Program-made: the position numbers and the translations under genes
Part shown: positions 25,300 through 33,168 of the stretch, in pieces
Layout of the letters: the number at the start of each line of letters is the position of its first letter
Position numbering within the stretch: position 1 is the first letter of the stretch
NCBI GenBank assembly: GCA_016294105.1
Contig: JAEDCN010000007.1
Span: 36,101-100,100 of the forward strand
Direction of reading: 5' to 3'
DNA from: Treponema sp.
GTDB lineage: Bacteria > Spirochaetota > Spirochaetia > Treponematales > Treponemataceae
Length of the DNA: 64,000 bases
Notes under the pieces: generated by a model
Told to the model about the DNA's origin: nothing
Databases searched by the model: none
The model's input: the letters and a program-made list of their open reading frames with translations, nothing else

Positions 25300-25546
25300 A
25301 TTTTTTCCTCAAGTAGCTTTCGTATTCGAGCTTTTCATCAAAATCGGCAGGGAGAGAAATAATTCCTGATAGCTCCTGTACCAAGGCCGAATATTGAGAA
25401 GTTGTGGATATTTCAGCTGATTCAAGAGAAATACTGTCAAAAAAATTTTCCACCAATTTTGAAAGGGAAATTCCTTTTTCTGCAACATAGTTTTTTGCGA
25501 GAAGAATAGACTCTTGATTAAGTTTTAACGTAAGCTTTGTATCCAT
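25292..25546 (-). CDS. Antitoxin of PIN toxin (DUF6364-like)
   Basis: 84 residues with a ribbon-helix-helix-like N-terminus (KLTLKLNQESILLAKNYVAE, KGISLSKLVENFF). TAGAAT ends six nt before the ATG (leaderless). Two ATACGTAT palindromes 23 bp apart (25545-25552, 25568-25575) flank the -10 and are the likely autoregulatory operator. Confidence 0.82.
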   Translation of the reverse strand: MDTKLTLKLNQESILLAKNYVAEKGISLSKLVENFFDSISLESAEISTTSQYSALVQELSGIISLPADFDEKLEYESYLRKKYE

Positions 25547-25653
25547 ACGTATATTCTATTTTGATTTATACGTATTGTCAATGTTTTTTGTAGAGGCTTG
25601 CCTCCCAGCTCCTTCCTGTAGTTTCCCGCCCTGCTTTGTGGTATACTCAAGCC

Positions 25654-27612
25654 ATGTCCTCTCTTTTTCAATTTCAGTCCTATTCCACCGACACGCCTCC
25701 TCAGCAGGTTTTGAAGGAGGTTTTTGGCTACGATGAGTTTCGTTCCCTTCAGCTAGATATTATTTCCAGCGTGCTGTCTGGGCAAGATACCTTGGCAATC
25801 ATGCCCACTGGTGGAGGAAAATCTCTGTGCTACCAGATTCCCGCCTTGATGCTGGAGGGCATTACCTTGGTGGTGTCTCCCCTCATTGCCTTAATGCAAG
25901 ACCAAGTGGCAGGCTTGGAGGCAGCGGGAGTGCCTGCGGTTTTTCTGAGCAGTGTGCTGGAGCGAGAGGAATATTTTTCTGCTTTAAACAGGATTCACAG
26001 CGGGGAAGTGAAGCTGATTTATATGTCTCCAGAAGGACTTTCTCGAACGGAGCGACTAACCCAGCTTTTTAGCCATCGTCAGTTATCCCTTTTGACCATT
26101 GATGAGGCCCATTGTATTTCCCAGTGGGGCCACGATTTCCGTCCAGATTATCGAACCATTGCCCAGGTGCGGGAATTGTTTCCCCAGTGTCCCTGTCTTG
26201 CCCTCACAGCTACAGCCACAGAAGCAGTTCGGAAGGATATTGTTTCCAGCCTAAAAATGACCAATCCCGCTTCCTTTTTGGCTAGCTTTGATCGCCCCAA
26301 TATTTTTCTTGAGGTGGTATCAAAAAAAATGCCACTGGTTCAGGTGAAAAAATGCCTGGAATCCCACAAGGATGAAAGTGGCATCATCTATTGTCTGTCC
26401 CGCAAGCAGGTGGAAGAGCTAGCTCAAGAGCTGAAAGAGTCGGGCTATAACGTGTTGCCGTATCATGCAGGCTTGGCAGATGAGGTGCGGATTCACCATC
26501 AAAATCTTTTTATCCGTGATAAGGTACAGATTATGGTGGCCACTGTGGCCTTTGGCATGGGAATCAACAAGCCCAACGTGCGGTTTGTAATTCACTATGA
26601 TTTGCCGCGGAGCCTGGAGCAGTATTATCAGGAAATTGGGCGTGCGGGGCGTGACGGTGAATTGTCCCATGCCCTGCTTTTGTACAGTGGCGCTGACATC
26701 AGAAAGATTCGCTTTTTTATGGAAGATAAAAGCGACCAAGAAAAGGCTACAGCAGAACGATTGCTTCAGGAGATGATTCGCTATGCCACTACTCACCGTT
26801 GCCGTCGTCAGCTTTTGTTGTCCTATTTTGGGGAAGCAAAGCCTGTTGATGGAGGTTTGGACAGTAACCAGTGTTGCGATATTTGCGCCTTTAATCCACC
26901 TGCAGAGCAGGATATGACCATTCCCTTTCAAAAACTTTTGTCTTGTATTATTCGCACAGGCCAGCGATACGGCACCACCTACTTGATTGACGTGTTGCTA
27001 GGCTCCAAGCAAAAGCGGATTCTTGATAACGGCCACGAAAAACTTTCTACCTGGGGAATCGGTCGTGAACTAGATCGTGACACCTGGTATGAGCTGGCAG
27101 AATGCTTGGTGGAATACGGCTACCTAAAAAAATCCCTGGATTACAATGTGCTTTCCATTACTGCCATGGGAACAGAGGCCCTGAGTCAGCGACAGGTGGT
27201 AAAGTTGCCAGTGGAAGGTGTACGTTCTGCTGCTCAGCCGGTGTCTGGAGCTTCTGGCACTGGTGGCTCGGGTGCTTCTGTTTCTGCCTTGCCTGCAAAA
27301 AAAAGCCCTGCCTTTGGAGTGGCTGCCCTTACGGTGGACAAGAAAAAATCAGAAGCAAAAAAGCTCAAACTTGCAGAAGATGATGCTGTGGGACAGGAAT
27401 TGCATCAAAAGCTCAAGGATTTGCGGCGTCGTTTGGCCGAGGACGAGGATGTGCCACCTTACATCATCTTTGGGGACGTGACTCTCACAGCCCTTGCTGT
27501 CCACAAACCACGTTCTCACCAGGAGCTGCTGGAAATCTACGGTATCGGTACTGTAAAAGCGGAACGATTCGGGCCTTCCATCCTGCGGGTGATGACGGAG
27601 GTACTGGGATGA
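25654..27612 (+). CDS. recQ: ATP-dependent DNA helicase RecQ
   Basis: 652 residues: helicase core with MPTGGGKSLCY (Walker A), DEAH box (TIDEAHCISQWGHDFR), YYQEIGRAGRDG motif VI, a Zn-binding cysteine cluster (THRCRRQ, CCDICAF), a winged-helix RQC segment (about 450-520), a low-complexity linker, and a C-terminal HRDC domain. Extended -10 TG-G-TATACT ends six nt before the ATG at 25654, so an upstream in-frame ATG at 25636 is excluded. Its last 110 bp are duplicated downstream of a TA module at 28251-28360. Confidence 0.95.
   Translation: MSSLFQFQSYSTDTPPQQVLKEVFGYDEFRSLQLDIISSVLSGQDTLAIMPTGGGKSLCYQIPALMLEGITLVVSPLIALMQDQVAGLEAAGVPAVFLSSVLEREEYFSALNRIHSGEVKLIYMSPEGLSRTERLTQLFSHRQLSLLTIDEAHCISQWGHDFRPDYRTIAQVRELFPQCPCLALTATATEAVRKDIVSSLKMTNPASFLASFDRPNIFLEVVSKKMPLVQVKKCLESHKDESGIIYCLSRKQVEELAQELKESGYNVLPYHAGLADEVRIHHQNLFIRDKVQIMVATVAFGMGINKPNVRFVIHYDLPRSLEQYYQEIGRAGRDGELSHALLLYSGADIRKIRFFMEDKSDQEKATAERLLQEMIRYATTHRCRRQLLLSYFGEAKPVDGGLDSNQCCDICAFNPPAEQDMTIPFQKLLSCIIRTGQRYGTTYLIDVLLGSKQKRILDNGHEKLSTWGIGRELDRDTWYELAECLVEYGYLKKSLDYNVLSITAMGTEALSQRQVVKLPVEGVRSAAQPVSGASGTGGSGASVSALPAKKSPAFGVAALTVDKKKSEAKKLKLAEDDAVGQELHQKLKDLRRRLAEDEDVPPYIIFGDVTLTALAVHKPRSHQELLEIYGIGTVKAERFGPSILRVMTEVLG
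27499..27608 (+). repeat. Direct repeat of recQ 3' end, left copy
   Basis: 110 bp forming the end of recQ, 109/110 identical to 28251-28360. The only mismatch seen is GGTACTG against GGTACCG. The two copies bracket the YoeB/RelB module. Confidence 0.95.
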
Positions 27613-27653
27613 GAGAGCCATGTTATGAAGAGGGGCGAATAGGAAAAATTGTT

Positions 27654-27932
27654 TTATTGGTGATAGTGTGTTCCGCATTGGATTATTTCAATGACTTCAC
27701 CTTCAACTTTATAGACGATTCGGTGATATTCATCAATACGGCGACTCCAATAGCCAGAAAGGTTGTCTTTGAGTGGTTCTGGTTTGCCAAGTCCCTCGTA
27801 ACCTCCTCGTTCAATATCCTTTATAATGGCATTTGCTTTTTTCAGAAGCTTTTTGTTGTCTTGAAGCTTGAGATAATCAGCCCAAGCTTCATCGTGCCAA
27901 ATTTTTTTCACATTACGCCTCGATAAGCTCAT
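27654..27932 (-). CDS. YoeB-family toxin
   Basis: 92 residues: IWHDEAWADYLKLQ, RGGYEGLGKPEPLKDNLSGY, WSRRIDEYHRIVYKV and a terminal HYHQ match YoeB/Txe ribosome-dependent endoribonucleases, including the catalytic Glu, Arg and C-terminal His. The partner is a RelB/DinJ-like antitoxin instead of the usual YefM. It overlaps that gene by 20 bp. Confidence 0.93.
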   Translation of the reverse strand: MSLSRRNVKKIWHDEAWADYLKLQDNKKLLKKANAIIKDIERGGYEGLGKPEPLKDNLSGYWSRRIDEYHRIVYKVEGEVIEIIQCGTHYHQ

Positions 27933-28167
27933 GTTCGGAGCAATTAATACCTTTGCTCATGTCGTTGGCTAGGTCTTTTAAATGGGCTTGATGTTGTTGG
28001 CTATAGAAGGAGTCTTCAGTGGAAATGTCAAAGGGGATGCGATGTTCACGTACGACTTTCTTGGCAAACAAGTTAAATGCTCCAGAAATTGAAAGACCAA
28101 CTTCTTTGCAGAATTTTTCAAATTCTTGCTTTGTTTCGTTGTCCATTCTCACACTTACATTCATCAT
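27913..28167 (-). CDS. RelB/DinJ-family antitoxin
   Basis: 84 residues: VSVRMDNETKQEFEKFCKEV, GLSISGAFNLFAKKVVREH and RIPFDIS are RelB/DinJ features (ribbon-helix-helix start and toxin-binding tail). GGAGGAAAAT precedes a double ATG. The promoter region carries AT-rich inverted sequences at about 28195-28230. Confidence 0.92.
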   Translation of the reverse strand: MMNVSVRMDNETKQEFEKFCKEVGLSISGAFNLFAKKVVREHRIPFDISTEDSFYSQQHQAHLKDLANDMSKGINCSEHELIEA

Positions 28168-28250
28168 ATTTTCCTCCGTAAGACTTATTTTAAGTTATAT
28201 TCGCTTCAAATATAGCATAATTAAGTGAATTGTCAAGACTCCTGATTTTA

Positions 28251-28360
28251 GTCCACAAACCACGTTCTCACCAGGAGCTGCTGGAAATCTACGGTATCGG
28301 TACCGTAAAAGCGGAACGATTCGGGCCTTCCATCCTGCGGGTGATGACGGAGGTACTGGG
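28251..28360 (+). repeat. Direct repeat of recQ 3' end, right copy
   Basis: Second copy of the recQ terminal segment, followed by an alternative stop (GGGTAA) in the correct frame. It could be the original recQ end displaced by insertion of the TA module. Confidence 0.95.
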
Positions 28361-28484
28361 GTAATCAAGTTTTTTCTAAATGTTCTTCTTTGTTAATTTT
28401 TTTGAAGTTTTTTCTGCAAAAAAGACAAATTCTTCACGTTTAAAGCGAATAATTATATGTAAAGCTTTTTCTGCAGGAGATTGA

Positions 28485-29420
28485 ATGAACACGGAAAAGA
28501 CCAAGAAGGAAAACCGCAAGCATAAAGACTCCCTCTTTGTGGATTATTTTTCCAAGGATAGAGATTGGAAGCAACATTTTCTTTCATTATATAACGCTTT
28601 ACATAATACAAATCTACAAGTGGAAACAACCAACCTAGAACGAGTAAATCTGGAACAGGTTTTGTACATGGACTATTACAACGACATTGCTGTAATGGTA
28701 AACGGACAGTTTATTTTGATGATTGAACATCAGTCAACGATTAATCCAAATATGCCCTTACGTCTTTTAGAATATGTCTCCCGAATCTACGGTAACATGG
28801 TGGAATCAAAGGCGAAGTTTTCAGACAGGTTGATTCCATTGGCTAAACCTGAGTTTATAGTTTTCTATACAGGCAAGGAGGAAATCCCTGCTGAAACTTA
28901 TCTTTATCTTTCAGATGCATTCAACCTGAACTGTGAGTCAAACATCGGTCTTACCCTTGAATTAGTGGTTAAAGTGTGTAAAATTAGTAGTGAAGAACCA
29001 AGTCCTGTGGTAGGAAAATGTCCTGACTTGGCAGAATATGTCCAGTTGCTGCGGCTCATAGACGAGGCAAAAGCTTGTGGACGAGAAGCACCACTTGCTT
29101 GGGCTATCCGAGAAGCTGTACGTTATAATGTACTGAAAGATTATCTAGAAAGAAAGGGAGGTGAGGTCTTGAGTATTTTAACAGCGGAATATAGTTTTGA
29201 TGTAGCGGTGGCTGTGAAGCAGGAAGAAGCGTACGCTAGCGGTCTTTCTATTGGGCTAACTCAAGGGTTAGAACGAGGTTTAACACAAGGGCGGGAAGAA
29301 GGTGCCTATGAAAGGGCACTGGAAACAGCAAAAAAATTCCTCGCTATGGGATTATCCCCAGAACAGGTGGCACAGGGTACCAATCTCCCGCTAAAAACAG
29401 TCCTTGAGCTAGCACAATAG
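28485..29420 (+). CDS. Rpn family recombination-promoting nuclease
   Basis: 311 residues. The PD-(D/E)XK core is visible as D67 (YNDIAVMV) and E81-H-Q83, with R93 in PLRLLEYV. The C-terminus has glycine/glutamate-rich repeats (GLTQGLERGLTQGREEG) and a helical tail NLPLKTVLELAQ. These proteins are annotated as putative transposases, and known members are DNA endonucleases acting in RecA-independent recombination. AGGAG precedes the ATG and the upstream region resembles that of the second Rpn gene at 38513. Confidence 0.9.
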   Translation: MNTEKTKKENRKHKDSLFVDYFSKDRDWKQHFLSLYNALHNTNLQVETTNLERVNLEQVLYMDYYNDIAVMVNGQFILMIEHQSTINPNMPLRLLEYVSRIYGNMVESKAKFSDRLIPLAKPEFIVFYTGKEEIPAETYLYLSDAFNLNCESNIGLTLELVVKVCKISSEEPSPVVGKCPDLAEYVQLLRLIDEAKACGREAPLAWAIREAVRYNVLKDYLERKGGEVLSILTAEYSFDVAVAVKQEEAYASGLSIGLTQGLERGLTQGREEGAYERALETAKKFLAMGLSPEQVAQGTNLPLKTVLELAQ

Positions 29421-29498
29421 TTAGGAGGTTCAATGGTACCTCCACCAACCCATCAGGCTCTAGAAATAGGCACTCTTCTGGTAGTGAGCCTGTAGGCA

Positions 29499-30134
29499 TC
29501 ATCTAATTTTTTCCAAAAGAGAGGCTCTGTCCTTGCACCCTAGCTTGTCGTATATTATGCTGATGTAATTTTCCAAGGTGTTGATTTTTATTTTTAGCTT
29601 TTCTGCGATTTGTTCGTTTGTTAATTCTTCTCCGATTAGGTTAATCACCTCTTTTTCCCGGCGGGTGAGTATGGAAAAAAGGTTTCGGGTTTCAAAAAAA
29701 TCTAGGACTAAATCTGGCTGAACAAAGGACTTGCCTTGGGCAACGGCATTAATTGCATCTAGGAGCATACTCTCGCTGCTGGCTTTAGACACAAAACCTC
29801 TCGCTCCGCCCCCTTGTATACTGAGAGCCTTTTCTATACAGGCTCCCGTAGCATTGCTAGAGAATATAACAGAGGGAATATTTTGTTCTGCAAGCATTTG
29901 TATTGCTGTGTAGCCGTTGGCACTAAGGGCATTATTTCCATCTCCCTTCAGTTGCAAATCTACCACGGCAACAATTTTGTCTTCTTCTGAAAACGTCAGT
30001 TGTTTTAGCAATGGTTCAAGCTCAGCTAGACTTTCTGCTTCTCCTATAACAGTCCAGTCAGAATTTTCCAACAGATAGGTTGTCACTCCCTTTCTGAGCA
30101 TTTTGTGGTCGTCTACTAGAATAACCTTGTTCAT
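29499..30134 (-). CDS. LuxR/NarL-type response regulator, copy 1
   Basis: Receiver domain with acidic pocket VDDHKML (N-terminus) and phospho-acceptor D59 (VVDLQLKG), then a LuxR-type HTH (LTRREKEVINLIGEE, TNEQIAEKLKIKINTLENYI). 211 residues. Promoter TG-G-TACACT ends six nt before the ATG (leaderless). The protein is identical to that encoded at 33171-33806. No kinase is adjacent; the closest kinase is at 39757. Confidence 0.93.
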   Translation of the reverse strand: MNKVILVDDHKMLRKGVTTYLLENSDWTVIGEAESLAELEPLLKQLTFSEEDKIVAVVDLQLKGDGNNALSANGYTAIQMLAEQNIPSVIFSSNATGACIEKALSIQGGGARGFVSKASSESMLLDAINAVAQGKSFVQPDLVLDFFETRNLFSILTRREKEVINLIGEELTNEQIAEKLKIKINTLENYISIIYDKLGCKDRASLLEKIR

Positions 30135-30192
30135 AAAGCCAGTGTACCACAGAACAGCTTTCCTGTGACTAGTGTTTACTCATGTAAAAATA

Positions 30193-30206
30193 GTGAGTCA
30201 ACTCAT
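30193..30206. promoter_or_regulatory. Palindrome upstream of response regulator copy 1
   Basis: GTGAGTCAACTCAT, 47-60 bp upstream of the -10. It nearly matches GTGAGTAAACTCAC at 41782-41795, upstream of another NarL-type regulator, and recurs at 33865-33878. Candidate binding site of these regulators. Confidence 0.45.
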
Positions 30207-30320
30207 GGTTTTTCTCAGAGAATAAAGATGTTCCTTTATCTAGTAAAAGAATAGGTACTAAATAGAAGTATGTATTTTATATTCAAGTTTACAGCTAAAA
30301 AGTAATACCTCTTGACAAAG

Positions 30321-30338
30321 CGTACGATATGTCGTACG
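30321..30338. promoter_or_regulatory. Operator of the YefM/YoeB module
   Basis: Perfect inverted repeat CGTACGA-TATG-TCGTACG just downstream of TTGACA (30312-30317), the expected site for YefM autorepression. Confidence 0.75.
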
Positions 30339-30360
30339 TTTTATATATAGGAGATGTTTT

Positions 30361-30603
30361 ATGGCAGTAATGACAGCAACAAAGGCTAGAAGTATCCTTT
30401 ATACACTAATAGACCAAACAAAGAATTATCATGAACCGATAGTAATTTCGGGAAAAAGAAATAATGCAGTTCTCATATCAGAAGAAGATTGGAATTCCAT
30501 TCAGGAAACATTGTATCTATGCTCAATTCCTGGAATGAGAGAATCTATTCTTGAGGCAAGTAAAGAACCTTTAGATGAAAGTGTTGAGGATCTTGGCTGG
30601 TAA
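30361..30603 (+). CDS. yefM: YefM/Phd-family antitoxin
   Basis: 80 residues: TKARSILYTLIDQTKNYHEP, VISGKRNNAVLISEEDW and a toxin-binding acidic tail. AGGAGATG precedes the ATG. The stop overlaps the toxin start (TAATG). Part of a two-gene cassette followed by an attC-like site. Confidence 0.92.
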   Translation: MAVMTATKARSILYTLIDQTKNYHEPIVISGKRNNAVLISEEDWNSIQETLYLCSIPGMRESILEASKEPLDESVEDLGW

Positions 30604-30863
30604 TGTGGACGATAAAATATTCTAAGCAAGCAGTAAAGGATAGTAAAAAGATAGAACAGTCGAATCTAAAACAATCTGTGGAGAATTTGCTTGAAGTGCT
30701 GAAAGAAAATCCTTTTCAAAATCCTCCTCCATATGAAAAATTAATTGGAGATTTGACAGGAAAGTATTCAAGAAGAATAAATATTCAACATAGACTTGTT
30801 TACGAAGTATTTGAAGAAAGAAAAATTGTTCGTGTTCTTAGAATGTGGACTCATTATGAATAA
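30603..30863 (+). CDS. yoeB: YoeB-family toxin
   Basis: 86 residues with KYSKQAVKDSKKIEQSNLKQ, PPYEKLIGDLTGKYSRRI, NIQHRLVYEV and MWTHYE: a Txe/YoeB endoribonuclease with its cognate YefM. It differs clearly from the YoeB at 27654. Confidence 0.92.
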   Translation: MWTIKYSKQAVKDSKKIEQSNLKQSVENLLEVLKENPFQNPPPYEKLIGDLTGKYSRRINIQHRLVYEVFEERKIVRVLRMWTHYE

Positions 30864-30870
30864 ATAATAT

Positions 30871-30935
30871 CGCCTAACAAAGGTTCGTAGCCGACAGGCA
30901 GTCAAGCTGCCTGCGGTACAACCAATTGTTAGGCG
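30871..30935 (+). other. attC-like recombination site (integron cassette 59-be)
   Basis: The 65-bp element starts CGCCTAAC and ends GTTAGGCG, exactly the RYYYAAC and GTTRRRY consensus of attC sites. Inside are further inverted pairs (AGGTT with AACC) and a hairpin of CAGGCAG with CTGCCTG. It starts 8 nt after the YoeB stop, as in gene cassettes. No integrase gene is present in the window. Confidence 0.82.
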
Positions 30936-30972
30936 GACATCCCACTAGGCTGGTTTAAGAAAGATAGACAAC

Positions 30973-31639
30973 ATCCTTATTTTTATTTGTACTTTTGATC
31001 CATTTGACAGGAATTTCCCCAGGTACACCTTCCGGTACACTTGTGATGAAGAGCCTAAACTCAAGCTAAAAGACGGTTCCCTCCGCATCTTTTTGAACAC
31101 AACTGCTACCAAGCTTTCATCCCTTGACCAGAAATTGCAAGCATTTTATCATTACTTACAGAAATCTCTTTTGTCTGGGGTTCTTAGGGGCAAGAGCGGT
31201 TTCGCAGAGGCTCAACCGAGACTCGCTAAAATCGCTCAATATATCGCGATTTTCCGGCTAAAGCCGTCGCTCCCTACCCAAGCAGTGCTGGGGGAGCCCG
31301 CAGCAAGCACAACAGTGCGAAGCTTCTAGCGAAGGGTGGTTTTAGGAGGGACAAGGGGCAAGACATCGTAGCCCCTTGCACCGCTTCTGAGTAGAGGGGG
31401 TGTCCCCTCCTAACTACAGGAGGTTCTACATGACTTGGTCTATTACAATGGCTGACACGCGGCGAGACGGCTTTGAGGAAGGGCTTACCACGGGCTTGGA
31501 GCAAGGGCGGGAAGAAGGTGCCTATGAAAGGGCACTGGAAACGGCAAAAAAATTCCTCGCTATGGGATTATCCCCAGAACAGGTGGCACAGGGTACCAAT
31601 CTCCCACTAGAAACAGTCCTTGAGCTAGACAATAGTTAG
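30973..31639 (+). pseudogene. Rpn family gene remnant interrupted by repeat A
   Basis: The frame from 30973 reads ILIFICTFDPFDRNFPRYTF, then DGSLRIFLNTTATKLSSLDQ and LQAFYHYLQ, the middle of an Rpn protein like that at 38513. It then enters about 200 bp of repeat DNA (from about 31180) and resumes as an Rpn tail (TRRDGFEEGLTTGLEQGREE) whose DNA is nearly identical to the 3' end of the gene at 28485, including about 50 bp beyond its stop. It lacks the catalytic N-terminal part. Confidence 0.85.
31196..31281 (+). repeat. Hairpin repeat family A, third copy
   Basis: Matches 6181-6270 from GCGGTTTCGCAG through TCGCTCCCTA, with the intact AAAATCGC/GCGATTTT hairpin. It lies within a broken Rpn gene, which suggests that the element or its host segment moves or recombines. 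Confidence 0.85.
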
Positions 31640-31696
31640 GAGGTTCAATGGTACCTCCACCAACCTAGCAGGCTCTCGAGGTATTGTTGGAAAATA

Positions 31697-32089
31697 TTAC
31701 AGTATACTATTAAGACAATCTTGAATTTCATTTACTAGGGAAGGCTTATACATAAGCAGGTTTTTATATTCTGAGCTTTTTTTCAAATCACGAAGTACAG
31801 CACGAACAATTTTACGGCCACAGGGATAATCCATATAGATGGCAAAAGAATCTGGGCGAAATTCCTTCTTATTGCGTGCTAGTAAAGTATTGTATTGTCT
31901 TATCTTATCATTCCACATACTAAGCAAATGTATCCCAAAAGAAAAACAAAAAATCGCAACACAAATTTGTAGGATTATCCACCATTTGGATATGCTCCAT
32001 AGAGGAATTAGTAGGCTTACTACTGATCCTAAAATAAATAGTAAGCCGTAGCTGTTTAGATAAATATATCTCCACAAATTGTGTTGCAT
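31697..32089 (-). CDS. Small membrane protein of unknown function
   Basis: About 130 residues from the ATG at 32089 (MQHNLWRYIYLNSYG), with two membrane helices (about 12-35 and 38-60) and a charged cytoplasmic tail (CGRKIVRAVLRDLKKS). It lies 14 nt after the gene at 32104-33048 on the same strand, so the two are a probable operon. I do not recognise the family; an earlier start at 32155 is possible. Confidence 0.55.
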   Translation of the reverse strand: MQHNLWRYIYLNSYGLLFILGSVVSLLIPLWSISKWWIILQICVAIFCFSFGIHLLSMWNDKIRQYNTLLARNKKEFRPDSFAIYMDYPCGRKIVRAVLRDLKKSSEYKNLLMYKPSLVNEIQDCLNSIL

Positions 32090-32103
32090 TATTGTTACTG
32101 TAA

Positions 32104-33048
32104 TTATTTTTTGAGTGCTTTTACAGCTGTTTTTAATTTTCCACAGCAGAACCACCAGAAAAAGAACACACCAGGGAAAACAATTATTTCTTCATGTTCT
32201 TTATTTGTCCGTAAATCTGTAGAACCTTGACCTTTTATCACTAGCAGACGATTGAATAAGGAGAAAATCGGCTTGCAAGAAGCATGAGTTACTTTACGTA
32301 TAATTATGGCCCTATCTGATACTTCTGTATTTAAAACACCATCCACTGAAAATCTGTGACCGAGATATACAATCTGATCTTCCAGAACAATCAACGATAT
32401 ACTCCTTTTTTTCTTTACGTTTGAGAAAATATTTGGATGATATGTTTTGCCTTGTGCCAAATTAAGTGATTTCGATTTCATAATCTGCTCAATCTTTTTA
32501 ATTGCGGTATAAGGAAAACTGTCATGTGTTGTATATGAAAGCTGACCAACAACAGAGAGTTTATTGAAACATAAACGTTTTTCTGTAATAAAGAAGTCAA
32601 CTTTGTCAAAGGGAACAACGGAATCTCTATTTGTAAAGAATGTTTTTCGGTGATGAGCAATTGCTGTATCCAAAATAGTTAATGATTCTTTGCTCAGAGG
32701 ATGGAATCCAGAATGTTCAAATGTATCCTTGTTATTTGAATTTTCGTTAGAAAAGTTAGCACCATTATCAATTAACCATTGGCGAATATTTAAACAGTCT
32801 TTTTTCTTTAGACTTTTGAAAATAAATTGCTCAGAAGTTCCACCCGCAATTTTGAAGCCTAGTAGACCAAAAAGGATTGCCTTATAATCAAAAAAAAGTA
32901 TATCCTTTATTGCCAATTGGGTATTGATTTGCTCCTTAAAACATGCAAAACCAGTGACACCCGTAAAAGTGATAGAGTCTTTTGTAAAAACTAAGCGATT
33001 TTTTCCTTTTACAAAAGAAATTTGATTCGAATCGTAGATTCTTTCCAT
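32104..33048 (-). CDS. Hypothetical protein, possible PH-like membrane-associated protein
   Basis: 314 residues, not recognised. The sequence is rich in short beta-strand-like stretches (NRLVFTKDSITFTGV, IVLEDQIVYLGHRFSVDG) in two similar-looking halves, resembling bacterial PH-like domains, and ends with an aromatic hydrophobic segment (VFFFWWFCCG) followed by lysines. GGAGGAATTTTT precedes the ATG. Located inside the segment bounded by the 718-bp repeats. Confidence 0.6.
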   Translation of the reverse strand: MERIYDSNQISFVKGKNRLVFTKDSITFTGVTGFACFKEQINTQLAIKDILFFDYKAILFGLLGFKIAGGTSEQFIFKSLKKKDCLNIRQWLIDNGANFSNENSNNKDTFEHSGFHPLSKESLTILDTAIAHHRKTFFTNRDSVVPFDKVDFFITEKRLCFNKLSVVGQLSYTTHDSFPYTAIKKIEQIMKSKSLNLAQGKTYHPNIFSNVKKKRSISLIVLEDQIVYLGHRFSVDGVLNTEVSDRAIIIRKVTHASCKPIFSLFNRLLVIKGQGSTDLRTNKEHEEIIVFPGVFFFWWFCCGKLKTAVKALKK

Positions 33049-33168
33049 AAAAATTCCTCCGCGTTTTTGTCCGCCGACATATATTTGCTATAATAACCGC
33101 CAGAATTACAATGTACTTCAAATATGGCAGGTTATGTTGTGCAATATTTGAAAGGTGCAATAAAATTA

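Larger units (their letters stand above)
29497..30214. repeat. 718-bp direct repeat, left copy (response-regulator gene)
   Basis: Appears identical to 33169-33886 (offset 3672). It includes the complete response-regulator gene, its promoter and the upstream palindrome. The sequences diverge at once on both sides. Confidence 0.95.

Noticed and set aside
30871..30935. attC-like element as a tRNA gene (GGTTCG segment)
   Set aside because: No acceptor stem or anticodon arm fits; the palindromic GCCTAAC/GTTAGGC ends explain it.
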